Shown: positions 19,959-27,913 of the stretch, piece by piece | Layout: every line of letters begins with the position of its first letter | Numbering within the stretch: position 1 is the stretch's first letter | From: Clostridia bacterium | GTDB lineage: Bacteria > Bacillota > Peptococcia > DRI-13 > UBA5745 | Assembly: GCA_018434325.1 (NCBI GenBank) | Contig: JAHDPO010000007.1 | Location: 62,001 to 126,000, forward strand | Length of the DNA stretch: 64,000 nucleotides | Reading direction: 5' to 3' | Position numbers and translations under genes: made by a program | Notes under the pieces: model-generated | Database searches by the model: none | Seen by the model: only the letters and a program-made list of their open reading frames with translations | What the model was told of the DNA's origin: nothing

Positions 19959-22808
19959 CTAAAAGCGGCGGCGAAACCCCTTGCCGGCGCCCAGGCTATA
20001 AATCTGCTTAATAATCGCTTCACAGGGATTTTTCAGGGCAAGAAACAGGACAATGTTGCAATAGAATCCTTTTTCCCAAAGAATTGGCCGGGAAAGAGTC
20101 GCTACAGCAACGGCTGAGCGCAGGGTGTGCTCCGGGTAAGTGTGGGCAAGAGCGATGCCCTTGGTAAATCCGGTATTGCCCTGAGCCTCCCGCTGCATAA
20201 TTCCCTCCAGGTAGGAATCCGCTACAAAGCCTTCTTTGGCCATAGCCTCCGCCACATGGCGGATGAGGGCAGTCTTAGAACGTATTTCCAGCTGCGGAAA
20301 AAACAGCCGAGGCTGTAAAAGACTATCTATTCCCTGAATAGCCGGCGCCAGGGGCTCCAAATATTGAAAATGCAGCCGCACAAGAGCCCGAATCTCCGAA
20401 AGGCCTTGCTGGTCCATGGCTTTTCGCATAGAGATATAAAGAATATCCTTTATTCCCGGATCAACGGTTCCAATCATGGCGATAATTTGCTTTTTACGGC
20501 GCATTTCGCTGATCTGCTCCAAATAATTATCCGTCATCACCCCCAGGGGAATGATTTCCGTCTTATGCTCGGCAAGGAGGGGGACATTCTGCTCTAAAAT
20601 TTGTTTGATCTCCATGGCAGCGCCTTTGCCGGTCATACATAGGATAACGATAGCCTTCGGCAAATCTTTTTTTATAGAATAGACGGTATAGGGGCTTTCT
20701 TTGCCCACACTTTCATACAGCTCCGTAAGACTCAGATTCTGATGAGCCGCTTTGAAAGCGGCATCCAACACCATGGCTGTATGCACCTTGGCAATGGATT
20801 TTGTGGGGATTCCGGTTTCTTTCTGTATGACGTCGCCAAGGGTAACCGTCGCCCCCATATCGGCCAAAAGCAGTATGCCCTTTCCCTCGTGAGAGGCCTT
20901 GGCCATGGCGATGGTTTGCGATACATAGGCGGTGTTTTTTTCTTCCAGGTTGATACAGATATGGCGGACGAAATCAATCTCCAAAAGCCGGTTGGCCACT
21001 TCAGCCATCTCGCGGCCCACATAGCCGTGAGTGACCACAAAAACCTGCACACAACTTTTCGTTGGGGGGTATGCCTGGTTTTGGGCAAGATAAAGAGCGA
21101 TATAAGCGGCTTCCTCGTCGGGGAAGCCACAAGCCAGCTTTTGCTCCGCCAGGGCCAGCATTTTCCGGGCAAGTGCAAATTCTTTAGGATAGTTCGCCTT
21201 AATCTGTTCAAGCCGGGGATTCATGATGGGTTTTTTCTGGCGCAGGCGCTCATAGCTTTGGTGAAAATGAATGGAGAGGTAATAAGCGATATCCTCATTC
21301 AAAGGACCCGTCTCCTCTGCCGCCAGCGCCTCCATCTCCTGCAGGGTCTCCAGCAGCGAGGGCCCTACTATTGCACCGATACCCAGCCGCTCCGAACCGG
21401 AACTGATCTGGTTCAAGTTGCGCAGAGTGCGTTTTAAGCGGCTTTCCAGCTCGTCTCCCACGATTTTTTGGGTTTCATAGCCGGAAACCCCTTCCTGCTC
21501 CAGTTGGCGATGACGTTCTTCAATGAATTTATAAATCCCGTCAGGCATGAGGAAGGTATCGCTCTCATCAAAAACCCATACCTGGGCCTCGTCAGGCAAT
21601 ACCCGGATGCCCTTGTCGAGATAGGGAACGAGAGCCTTTTCCGAATATTTGCGGCGTAAAAGGCCCTCCTTGACATTCTCCGAAAAATCCAGCAGCGTAA
21701 CGGCCAGCAGCTTATCCCGATTGTCCAGATGCCGGATATAGGCCCTGGCGCAGGATACCTGAATATCAGATAAAAGCTGGCCGATGTTTCCGTAGCAATC
21801 GTAGGCTAGAAGGGCGCAAATCACCTCAGAGCTGACATTAATTCCCGCCCCGATACGCACCGCTTCCTGCAGAAAAAAGCTTTTAATCAGCTCGTAACGC
21901 TCCTGGATACTGCGGTGGCGCAGAGGCGGTATTTCAATAATCATGGGAATACGCCGGGTAAAAGGCAAGGTCAGGCTTGAGCCGATTTCCTCCGTGGTGG
22001 CCCCGATGATCATTATCTGAATATCCCGCTCTTTTCCCGTTTCACCAAGGCGGCGGTATTTACCTTTGTCAATAATGGTGAACAGGATTTCCTGGCCTTC
22101 CGGAGGCAGGCGATGGATTTCGTCAAGAAACAGAATGCCACCGTCGGCTTTTTCCACCAGCCCCGTTTTATCTGCATCCGCGCCCGTAAAAGAACCTTTT
22201 ATATGACCGAAGAGCTGAGAAACCAGCAGCTGAGGGTTGTTATAGTAATCGGCGCAGTTGAAGCGAACAAATTTGCCTTTATCCACCCCTCGCTTTTCAT
22301 GAGCGATCTGAAACATGATCTCGGCAAGAACGGTTTTGCCGGTACCCGTCTCCCCCAAAATCAGTGTGTGCAGACCCCGGGGCGGATAGCAAACGGCTGC
22401 CTCTGCTTTTTTCAGGATGGGCTGCATGCTGCCTGTTTTGCCCACCAGCCGCTCAAGGGGAGAAGCAGGAAGCTTGGGCGCTTCCGGCGGCTCCCACCGC
22501 GCCTGAGGCAGCTCTCTGCGATAAGCGGATACGGTGTATTTGGAAATATCGTAACCCTCCTCCTGCAAAAGCCGGGTCAGCTCCCGATCCGATAAAAGAG
22601 GATCTTTCTGCAAGAGGCGCTGCAAGTCTTCCTGCAGATAAGGTTTGCGTCTTTCGGAATAAGAGGGGATTCCGGTTTTTTGGCGCAGCCGCACAACCAC
22701 CTGCCTGGACAGACGAAGCTCATTGGCCAACTGGTCATCCGTTAAAGGGGTCTTCTTACTTTCCGAAGCGATCAGCTTCACCAGCAGCGTTTCCCATTTG
22801 ACGCCCAT
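19959..22808 (-). CDS. LevR-type sigma-54 activator with PTS-responsive domains
   Basis: 949 aa. Domains by sequence: N-terminal helix-turn-helix region (about 1-100); AAA+ sigma-54 activator domain with Walker A GETGTGKT (152-159), GSFTGA (205-210, a GAFTGA variant that contacts sigma-54) and Walker B LFLDE (226-230); a PTS regulation domain (about 460-560); an EIIA-Man-like domain with VTHGYVGREMA (about 580-700); an EIIB-like segment with ILCMTGKGAAM (about 715-800); and a C-terminal mannitol/fructose-type EIIA-like domain with GIALAHTYPEH. The start at 22808 has GGAGG 7 bases away. It lies downstream of EIIC in the operon it presumably controls from the -24/-12 promoter at 27553-27568. 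PTS phosphorylation of its histidines would report substrate flux (family knowledge). Confidence 0.92.
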   Translation of the reverse strand: MGVKWETLLVKLIASESKKTPLTDDQLANELRLSRQVVVRLRQKTGIPSYSERRKPYLQEDLQRLLQKDPLLSDRELTRLLQEEGYDISKYTVSAYRRELPQARWEPPEAPKLPASPLERLVGKTGSMQPILKKAEAAVCYPPRGLHTLILGETGTGKTVLAEIMFQIAHEKRGVDKGKFVRFNCADYYNNPQLLVSQLFGHIKGSFTGADADKTGLVEKADGGILFLDEIHRLPPEGQEILFTIIDKGKYRRLGETGKERDIQIMIIGATTEEIGSSLTLPFTRRIPMIIEIPPLRHRSIQERYELIKSFFLQEAVRIGAGINVSSEVICALLAYDCYGNIGQLLSDIQVSCARAYIRHLDNRDKLLAVTLLDFSENVKEGLLRRKYSEKALVPYLDKGIRVLPDEAQVWVFDESDTFLMPDGIYKFIEERHRQLEQEGVSGYETQKIVGDELESRLKRTLRNLNQISSGSERLGIGAIVGPSLLETLQEMEALAAEETGPLNEDIAYYLSIHFHQSYERLRQKKPIMNPRLEQIKANYPKEFALARKMLALAEQKLACGFPDEEAAYIALYLAQNQAYPPTKSCVQVFVVTHGYVGREMAEVANRLLEIDFVRHICINLEEKNTAYVSQTIAMAKASHEGKGILLLADMGATVTLGDVIQKETGIPTKSIAKVHTAMVLDAAFKAAHQNLSLTELYESVGKESPYTVYSIKKDLPKAIVILCMTGKGAAMEIKQILEQNVPLLAEHKTEIIPLGVMTDNYLEQISEMRRKKQIIAMIGTVDPGIKDILYISMRKAMDQQGLSEIRALVRLHFQYLEPLAPAIQGIDSLLQPRLFFPQLEIRSKTALIRHVAEAMAKEGFVADSYLEGIMQREAQGNTGFTKGIALAHTYPEHTLRSAVAVATLSRPILWEKGFYCNIVLFLALKNPCEAIIKQIYSLGAGKGFRRRF

Positions 22809-22869
22809 CCGGTCCCCTCCTTTCCTTAACATTTCTATCTTGTCAAAATATTATGCCCTTGCCAGGTCA

Positions 22870-24174
22870 TTACCATGCGTACTTTGCCAGGCCAAGGAGC
22901 TTACCCACATAGCCTATAAGGGTAACGACCACCGCCTGGTCGGCGTCACAGGCGATCTGGGCCCATTCCAGCTCCGGCACAATCATGGGGAAATACAATG
23001 CGCGAACAATGGTGGTCAGAAAGCCGTACAAAGCCGCACAGATAATCGCCGCCCGGCGTCCGCCGAATTTATTGGCATAAATAGCAGTAATGCCGCCGCC
23101 AAAGAAGTTCTCTACGTTTACCATCATAATGGGGACAGGAAGATTCATCTGCATGAGAACCACCATGCCCAAAGCGGAAAAAATAGTGGACGTAATAAAG
23201 CCGATGATCAGAGAGGTGTTGCCATATTGGAAAAAAACGGGGCCGTCAAAAGCGGGGATAGCGCCGGATACCAGCCGGGTGGAAATACCCTGGAAAGCCG
23301 GCGTGATCTCGGCAAGGAAGCTGCGGATACCATAAAGCAGAACCATATAGCTTCCGGAAAAGAGTAAGCCTTGGAACAGAGCAAACAATATCCAGTTTTG
23401 GCCGCCGGAGATCGTCTCCATATAGGCCTGGCCGTTAAACAGCGCCAGGATGAGATACATACCCATCATGGTGAGAGACAGGGTAACAACGATCTCCTTC
23501 AAAAACGACAGCCGGTCCGGAACTTCTATATCCTCCATATTTTTTTCCGGGTTGCCGATTTTGGGAGCAATGACAGAAGCAATCAGAGCAAAGAAACTGG
23601 CGCCGTGGCCCAAGGCCATAGGAAGACCTCCGGTAAGCTTGGCGGTATATGGCTGCAAAATATAAGGAAACACAGCCTGGTAAATGCCCAGAATAATACC
23701 GCCGATAATGATGGGCGCCGCTCCGGTCAAGCCGAGATAATTCATTACGCAAGCGGCGATGAACTGGGCCATGAAAAAGGACCAGTGGCCGGTCAGGTAA
23801 ATCATTTTGATCTTGGTAAAGCGAGCGATCAGAATATTTACCACATAACCGATCAGCAGCATATAGCCGGCCATGGCCCCGGTCTCAGCCGCCGAGAAAT
23901 TCACCGGCACACGGATAGCGTTTTCAAGACCCTGACCGCCGGTAATCAGGTTGGCAAACATGTTCGTAAACACACCAACAGCTGCCTGTACGGAATTTAA
24001 GCCTAAAGTGAAGATAGTAACGCCGATATAGGTTTTAATGACACCGGAAACGATTTTCTCCACCGGCTTTTTCAACAATACCAGGCCGACCAGAGAAATG
24101 AGGGACATGACGATTTCCGTTTTAGTCAGAATCTGGCTTACAATGATATTGCCAACTATTTGTAAGATTTCCAT
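22870..24174 (-). CDS. PTS EIIC membrane permease, ascorbate type (UlaA/SgaT-like)
   Basis: 434 aa with about 10-11 membrane segments. It begins MEILQIVG, and the blocks GVIKTYIG, YLTGHWSFF, FLAEITPAFQGISTRLVSGA and AIYANKFGGRRAA match the layout of the ascorbate/SgaT EIIC family. I start at 24174 because GGAGG lies 8 bases upstream; the longer frame has no site. It would form the membrane channel that receives phosphate from the separate EIIB and EIIA upstream. Substrate may be a sugar acid, lactone or related polyol; ascorbate itself is doubtful because no UlaG lactonase or UlaD decarboxylase gene is nearby. Confidence 0.9.
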   Translation of the reverse strand: MEILQIVGNIIVSQILTKTEIVMSLISLVGLVLLKKPVEKIVSGVIKTYIGVTIFTLGLNSVQAAVGVFTNMFANLITGGQGLENAIRVPVNFSAAETGAMAGYMLLIGYVVNILIARFTKIKMIYLTGHWSFFMAQFIAACVMNYLGLTGAAPIIIGGIILGIYQAVFPYILQPYTAKLTGGLPMALGHGASFFALIASVIAPKIGNPEKNMEDIEVPDRLSFLKEIVVTLSLTMMGMYLILALFNGQAYMETISGGQNWILFALFQGLLFSGSYMVLLYGIRSFLAEITPAFQGISTRLVSGAIPAFDGPVFFQYGNTSLIIGFITSTIFSALGMVVLMQMNLPVPIMMVNVENFFGGGITAIYANKFGGRRAAIICAALYGFLTTIVRALYFPMIVPELEWAQIACDADQAVVVTLIGYVGKLLGLAKYAW

Positions 24175-24264
24175 GTTCTTTCCCTCCATTATAATGTAAC
24201 TTACGAGGATGAACAATCGCCGGGCGCCGGGCGCCTTCGGCACAGAGCACGGTAAGACGCAGGA

Positions 24265-24549
24265 TCAGATGATCCCGGCTTCTTGCAGTTTTTGAGCCAT
24301 CTCCTCTTTGCTGCTGAAGTTTTTGATACAAAGAACCGGTATTTTGCCATTAAACTGCTCTTTCAACCCGTCATAAAAAGCTGTGGAGGTAATAATCAGA
24401 TTGACATCTCCCGGCACCGTGCCCGAATCGTAGCAATCGACATTGGCATTGATTTTTTGCTCATCCAGGACGTTGGTAGCAAGCATTTTCAGCAGAAGGG
24501 AACTGCCCATTCCGCAGCCGCATACGCAGCCAATATTCAGTCTCGCCAT
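24265..24549 (-). CDS. PTS EIIB, ascorbate type (UlaB-like)
   Basis: 94 aa. The phospho-accepting loop is VCGCGMGSS near the N-terminus; by alignment with UlaB (CGNGQGSS) Cys10 is the phosphocysteine. The Rossmann-like EIIB fold length fits. It lies 29 bp after EIIA and 90 bp before EIIC. It takes phosphate from EIIA and gives it to the sugar as it enters through EIIC. Confidence 0.92.
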   Translation of the reverse strand: MARLNIGCVCGCGMGSSLLLKMLATNVLDEQKINANVDCYDSGTVPGDVNLIITSTAFYDGLKEQFNGKIPVLCIKNFSSKEEMAQKLQEAGII

Positions 24550-24578
24550 TTGTCTCCCTCACTTTCATTAAAATAACA

Positions 24579-25022
24579 TCAGATAAGCAGGCGGTATATC
24601 TCCTCCGGGGTTATAGCGGCCAGTATCTTTTCTGCCTTCTCCTTTTGGCTGATCAGGCCCACCACATCGCCAAGGCATTCCAGGTGCTCCCCCTTCTCGC
24701 TGGAAGCCAGGGCCACAACGATTGATACGGGATCATTATCCTCGTGCCCAAAATGCACGGGAGGCGTCAGCGTAATTAAACTTATCCCTGTTTTCAAGGC
24801 CCCATCCTCCGGTCGGGCGTGGGCCAGAGCAAATCCCGGCAAAATGACGATATAGGGGCCGAACTCCTCCACATAGCCAATCATTTTACCAATGAAAGCT
24901 TCTTCAACAATTTCTTCTTTGACGAGAAGCCGGCCGGCTTCCCTTACTGCGCTTTTCCAGTCCGGACAGGCAAGGTTGCAGGCAATGGCATCCTTTGACA
25001 AAAAGTTTGCAATATTGGACAT
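24579..25022 (-). CDS. PTS EIIA, ascorbate type (UlaC-like)
   Basis: 147 aa, PTS_EIIA type 2 fold. The phosphohistidine is His68 in GFALAHARPEDG, matching APGLAMPHGRPEEG of UlaC; EEFGPYIVILPG and HEDNDPVSIVVALAS are further shared blocks. GGAGG is 4 bases before ATG. Together with EIIB and EIIC downstream it makes a complete Enzyme II. Confidence 0.93.
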   Translation of the reverse strand: MSNIANFLSKDAIACNLACPDWKSAVREAGRLLVKEEIVEEAFIGKMIGYVEEFGPYIVILPGFALAHARPEDGALKTGISLITLTPPVHFGHEDNDPVSIVVALASSEKGEHLECLGDVVGLISQKEKAEKILAAITPEEIYRLLI

Positions 25023-25097
25023 GGGTCCTCCTTCTTTGCGGATAGTTCGCCGGGCCCCTTTGCTGTGACTATCCGGATTATACCTTCTTTTTTATTC

Positions 25098-26141
25098 TCA
25101 GGGAATAAGAATAACCTTCAAAACCTGACCTTTTTCCGCCAGCTCCACAGCCTCGTTAATTTGCTCCAGAGGCATTTCGGCAATATAGGCATCCGTATCA
25201 AAGGCCTTCTTTGCAAGAAGCTCCATGATCTGGGAGAAATGCCTTTTGCAGGAGCCCATTGTGCCGAATACCGCCATTTGCTTATAGTGGATCAGGCCGT
25301 GGTCCATAGCCAGCATTTTATCCTTTTCGTTCAGCCCTCCAAAGAGAATGATCCGACCGCCAAAGCAGGCAAGCTCCGGAGAAATGGACTGCAGATGAGG
25401 TACGGAGCAAGCAATAACCACAATATCCGCTCCCCGGCCGCCGGTATACTCCAGCACCTTTTCCTTCAGATCTTCTTTGGAGCTGTCGATCAGATATTCG
25501 GGGCCGGAGGCCTTGGCGGCAAGCTCAAGTCTCAGGGCGGATATATCAGCCAATATACAGGTGACGCCTTTGGCCCGCAGAAGATCAACATGCATCGCCC
25601 CGATAGGGCCTGCCCCTACGACAACGGCCGTCTCGCCTGCCCGGATAGTGATCAGCTCATGAGAATTCAAAACGTCGGTAAAGGGCTCCACCAAAGCGGC
25701 TTCCGCATAACTTACATTCTCCGGTATCGGCACTATCGGCCCCCGCTCCACCATTTCTTTTTTCAAAGCGATATATTCGGCATAGCCTCCCTGATAATCC
25801 GGGTCATGTTGGCCCAAGCTGTGGTAAATCGCATTTTCACAGAGGTTGTCGATGCCTTTTTGGCAGTTGGGACAATGGCCGCAGGAAATAACGGAACCGA
25901 TAGCAATTCTGTCACCCACCGCAAACAAATAAGTATCTGATTCAATCACGTCGCCGGTTACCTCATGGCCCAACAGCACAGGATAGCGGAAATGGCTGCT
26001 GCCGTTTCTGATCTTGCGGATGTCGGAGCCACAGAGACCGCAGGCCTTCACTTTCATCAGAAGTCCGCCGGCGGGACAGGCGGGAGTTGCTACTTCCCTG
26101 ACGTGAAGCTGGTTTACCCCATCCAACATAGCAGCTTTCAT
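25098..26141 (-). CDS. Zinc-dependent medium-chain dehydrogenase
   Basis: 347 aa, MDR superfamily. Catalytic zinc region CGLCGSD and GHEVTGDV; structural zinc cysteines in CGHCPNCQKGIDNLC; nucleotide-binding GAGPIGAMH near residue 175 followed by an acidic residue (LADIS) that favours NAD over NADP. It is closest in layout to sorbitol, threonine or L-threonate-type secondary-alcohol dehydrogenases. It lies 16 bp after the RLP gene. Inference: it oxidises a secondary hydroxyl of the imported sugar phosphate to the keto compound acted on by the RLP. Confidence 0.92.
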   Translation of the reverse strand: MKAAMLDGVNQLHVREVATPACPAGGLLMKVKACGLCGSDIRKIRNGSSHFRYPVLLGHEVTGDVIESDTYLFAVGDRIAIGSVISCGHCPNCQKGIDNLCENAIYHSLGQHDPDYQGGYAEYIALKKEMVERGPIVPIPENVSYAEAALVEPFTDVLNSHELITIRAGETAVVVGAGPIGAMHVDLLRAKGVTCILADISALRLELAAKASGPEYLIDSSKEDLKEKVLEYTGGRGADIVVIACSVPHLQSISPELACFGGRIILFGGLNEKDKMLAMDHGLIHYKQMAVFGTMGSCKRHFSQIMELLAKKAFDTDAYIAEMPLEQINEAVELAEKGQVLKVILIP

Positions 26142-26157
26142 AGAATCCTTCCTTTCG

Positions 26158-27489
26158 TCAGATGAGATAGTTTTTCTTGATATTTTCTTCCCCTACGACG
26201 CCCCATTTATCGATAGCCACCTGGAGCTCTTTATGAGTCTTGGCATACTCCCGAAGAGGAATACCTTTTTTTGCCGCATCAATAGCCTGACGAAGGGCTT
26301 TGGCCCCGGCTGTAGGCCCTTCCGGGAAACCATGCACTGCGGCGCCGGCGCCCATGATGCAATCGTCGCCCACCAAGTCCATCATATAGGGGATGTTGCC
26401 GGCAATGGTGCCGCCGCCCCACAAGGTGAAAATCGGCTTAATATCGTAAAATTTGCCGGTACCGGTGATCATCGCCTTAATGGACACATGCTGCAACTGG
26501 TCAAATTTTCCGATGGGATGGGGAATGACCTGAATATCCGCACCGCAAAGGCGGGTCAGTTTGTTGATGACCGTCGTGCTGATTCCCTGGTAAGGAGAGG
26601 AATAAGCTGTGCCCGTAAAGCAAGGATGGGAAAGGATGGGTACGTTGACGTCAGGGTCCTCTGCCAACATCCGCAAGGCGGCAAGGCCGTTTGCCCAGCC
26701 GTCGATCATGATGGCATTGGCGCCGGCCCTGATGGCCTTCATGGCGTTGTCTTTCAAGCGGCTTATCTCATCGGTGATGTTGCAGGTATAAAGGGTTTTT
26801 TCGCCCTTCACCTTTTCCGCCCGGTAGGCTGCCTCCATATTTTTGGAAACCCTTTCTTCAATGGTATTGAACTTGCGGTCGCCGGCAATCAGCTCATCAT
26901 CTTTGATGAAGTCCACGCCGCCGACAGCAGCTTTATAGAAGAGGTCGGCGCCAACATCAGGAGTATAGCCGGTACAGGGTTTAATCATATTGTTGAGCAG
27001 CGGACGGTCATAAACTCCCAGAATATTGCGAATACCTTCAATCCCGAACTTGGGGCCTTTAAAAGTCCGGACAAAGCTTTCCGGGAAATCGATGTCCAGG
27101 CATTTCATGTTGGGCAGCGCGCTGATGTTGCCCATGATGGAACCCAGCAAAAGAGGGATATCGTCGTCAAAGTTGACGGCAGGATAGCCGATGCGCAGGA
27201 TATAATAGCGCAGACCATTATCCGGGATCACCCGCAGATCGGTGGCGTTCACGTAATCCGGAACCTCATAGACGCCAAATACCTTGCCGGCATATAGCCT
27301 CCTCATTTCATCGGTTTCGCAGGATACATCGGTCCAGGAGCCGGTGGTCTGCTCAATGGCAATGCTTGCGGCCTTGACGATGGGGTCTTCGTGTTTTTCC
27401 GCACCCACAAGATATGTGGCTACCAGATATTCATTGAGATTTACGCCTTCTACCATAGGGTTCAATACGGTGCTGTAGAATTTATTCAT
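26158..27489 (-). CDS. RuBisCO-like protein (form IV, RLP)
   Basis: 443 aa, homologous to the RuBisCO large subunit. Aligned by motif: E46 and W52 (spinach E60, W66), N121 (N123), K170 (K175), K196/D198/E199 in GGVDFIKDDE (carbamylated K201 and metal ligands D203, E204), H288 (H294). Lost or changed: K177 is Cys172, R295 is Pro289, and the loop-6 GKLEG motif with K334 is not conserved in position. So the magnesium/enolisation site is kept but the protein should not fix CO2 on ribulose bisphosphate. The start at 27489 follows AGGAGG; the longer frame has no site. It is the first gene after a sigma-54 promoter and leads a PTS operon. Known RLPs act as enolases, isomerases or (trans)decarboxylases on sugar phosphates; this one has no assigned reaction. 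Confidence 0.95.
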   Translation of the reverse strand: MNKFYSTVLNPMVEGVNLNEYLVATYLVGAEKHEDPIVKAASIAIEQTTGSWTDVSCETDEMRRLYAGKVFGVYEVPDYVNATDLRVIPDNGLRYYILRIGYPAVNFDDDIPLLLGSIMGNISALPNMKCLDIDFPESFVRTFKGPKFGIEGIRNILGVYDRPLLNNMIKPCTGYTPDVGADLFYKAAVGGVDFIKDDELIAGDRKFNTIEERVSKNMEAAYRAEKVKGEKTLYTCNITDEISRLKDNAMKAIRAGANAIMIDGWANGLAALRMLAEDPDVNVPILSHPCFTGTAYSSPYQGISTTVINKLTRLCGADIQVIPHPIGKFDQLQHVSIKAMITGTGKFYDIKPIFTLWGGGTIAGNIPYMMDLVGDDCIMGAGAAVHGFPEGPTAGAKALRQAIDAAKKGIPLREYAKTHKELQVAIDKWGVVGEENIKKNYLI

Positions 27490-27552
27490 GCCTTCATTCC
27501 TCCTTCTCAGTCTCAGTGGCGACAGCTGAACCGCTTTCACCTTATATTGAGA

Positions 27553-27568
27553 AGCAAAAGACATGCCA
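27553..27568 (-). promoter_or_regulatory. Sigma-54 (-24/-12) promoter of the PTS-RLP operon
   Basis: On the minus strand TGGCATGTCTTTTGCT matches the TGGCAC-N5-TTGCW consensus at all but one position, with exact spacing between GG (-24) and GC (-12). Predicted transcription start is near 27542, leaving a leader of about 53 bases before the RLP ATG. The operon encodes its own sigma-54 activator. Confidence 0.85.
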
Positions 27569-27623
27569 TCCTGTGGAAGGAAGTGTTATCCCCTGATCGA
27601 TTATGCTGATTCCAAAGGTAATT

Positions 27624-27645
27624 TTTCAATAAAATAATTTTGAAA
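27624..27645. promoter_or_regulatory. Candidate upstream activator site
   Basis: Dyad TTTCAA (27624-27629) - 10 bases - TTGAAA (27640-27645) in AT-rich DNA about 70-90 bases upstream of the -24 box, a normal place for an enhancer of a sigma-54 activator. A short dyad in AT-rich DNA can arise by chance. The rest of the 424-base gap holds the two promoters and no gene. Confidence 0.35.
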
Positions 27646-27825
27646 TGTTATAATGCATAAATTTTATCAGTCATTGCCGGAACTTTTTATTCCAGTTTTA
27701 CGGTTTTTCCTCTGTTTACGGCGGGCGGAAGTAAAAGTTCAGCCAGGCAAAGCGGACCAGCGAAAAAGCTCACAAAAATCTTGAGTCATAACAAATCATT
27801 ATGCCTTTTGGTATAGAATACGTTA

Positions 27826-27855
27826 GTTGTTATTCCTTGCCAAACCTTTTATAAT
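27826..27855 (+). promoter_or_regulatory. Sigma-A promoter of the PLP dehydratase gene
   Basis: TTGTTA (27826-27831), an 18-base spacer, and a perfect TATAAT (27850-27855), about 60 bases before the start codon. Confidence 0.65.
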
Positions 27856-27913
27856 TTTATAAATATAGTGATGGCCTGACTGATGTGTACCAACGAGATG
27901 AGGAGGTCGAATT

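Noticed and set aside
22870-25022. Housekeeping L-ascorbate (Ula) operon
   Set aside because: The transporter is of that family, but UlaG lactonase, UlaD decarboxylase and the UlaE/UlaF isomerases are absent; an RLP and a dehydrogenase replace them.
26233-27297. 354-codon plus-strand frame opposite the RLP gene
   Set aside because: The RLP protein has clear conserved residues on the minus strand; the opposite frame shows no recognisable domain.
26158-27489. True CO2-fixing RuBisCO
   Set aside because: K177, R295 and the loop-6 lysine motif are not kept, and no phosphoribulokinase or small subunit gene is nearby.
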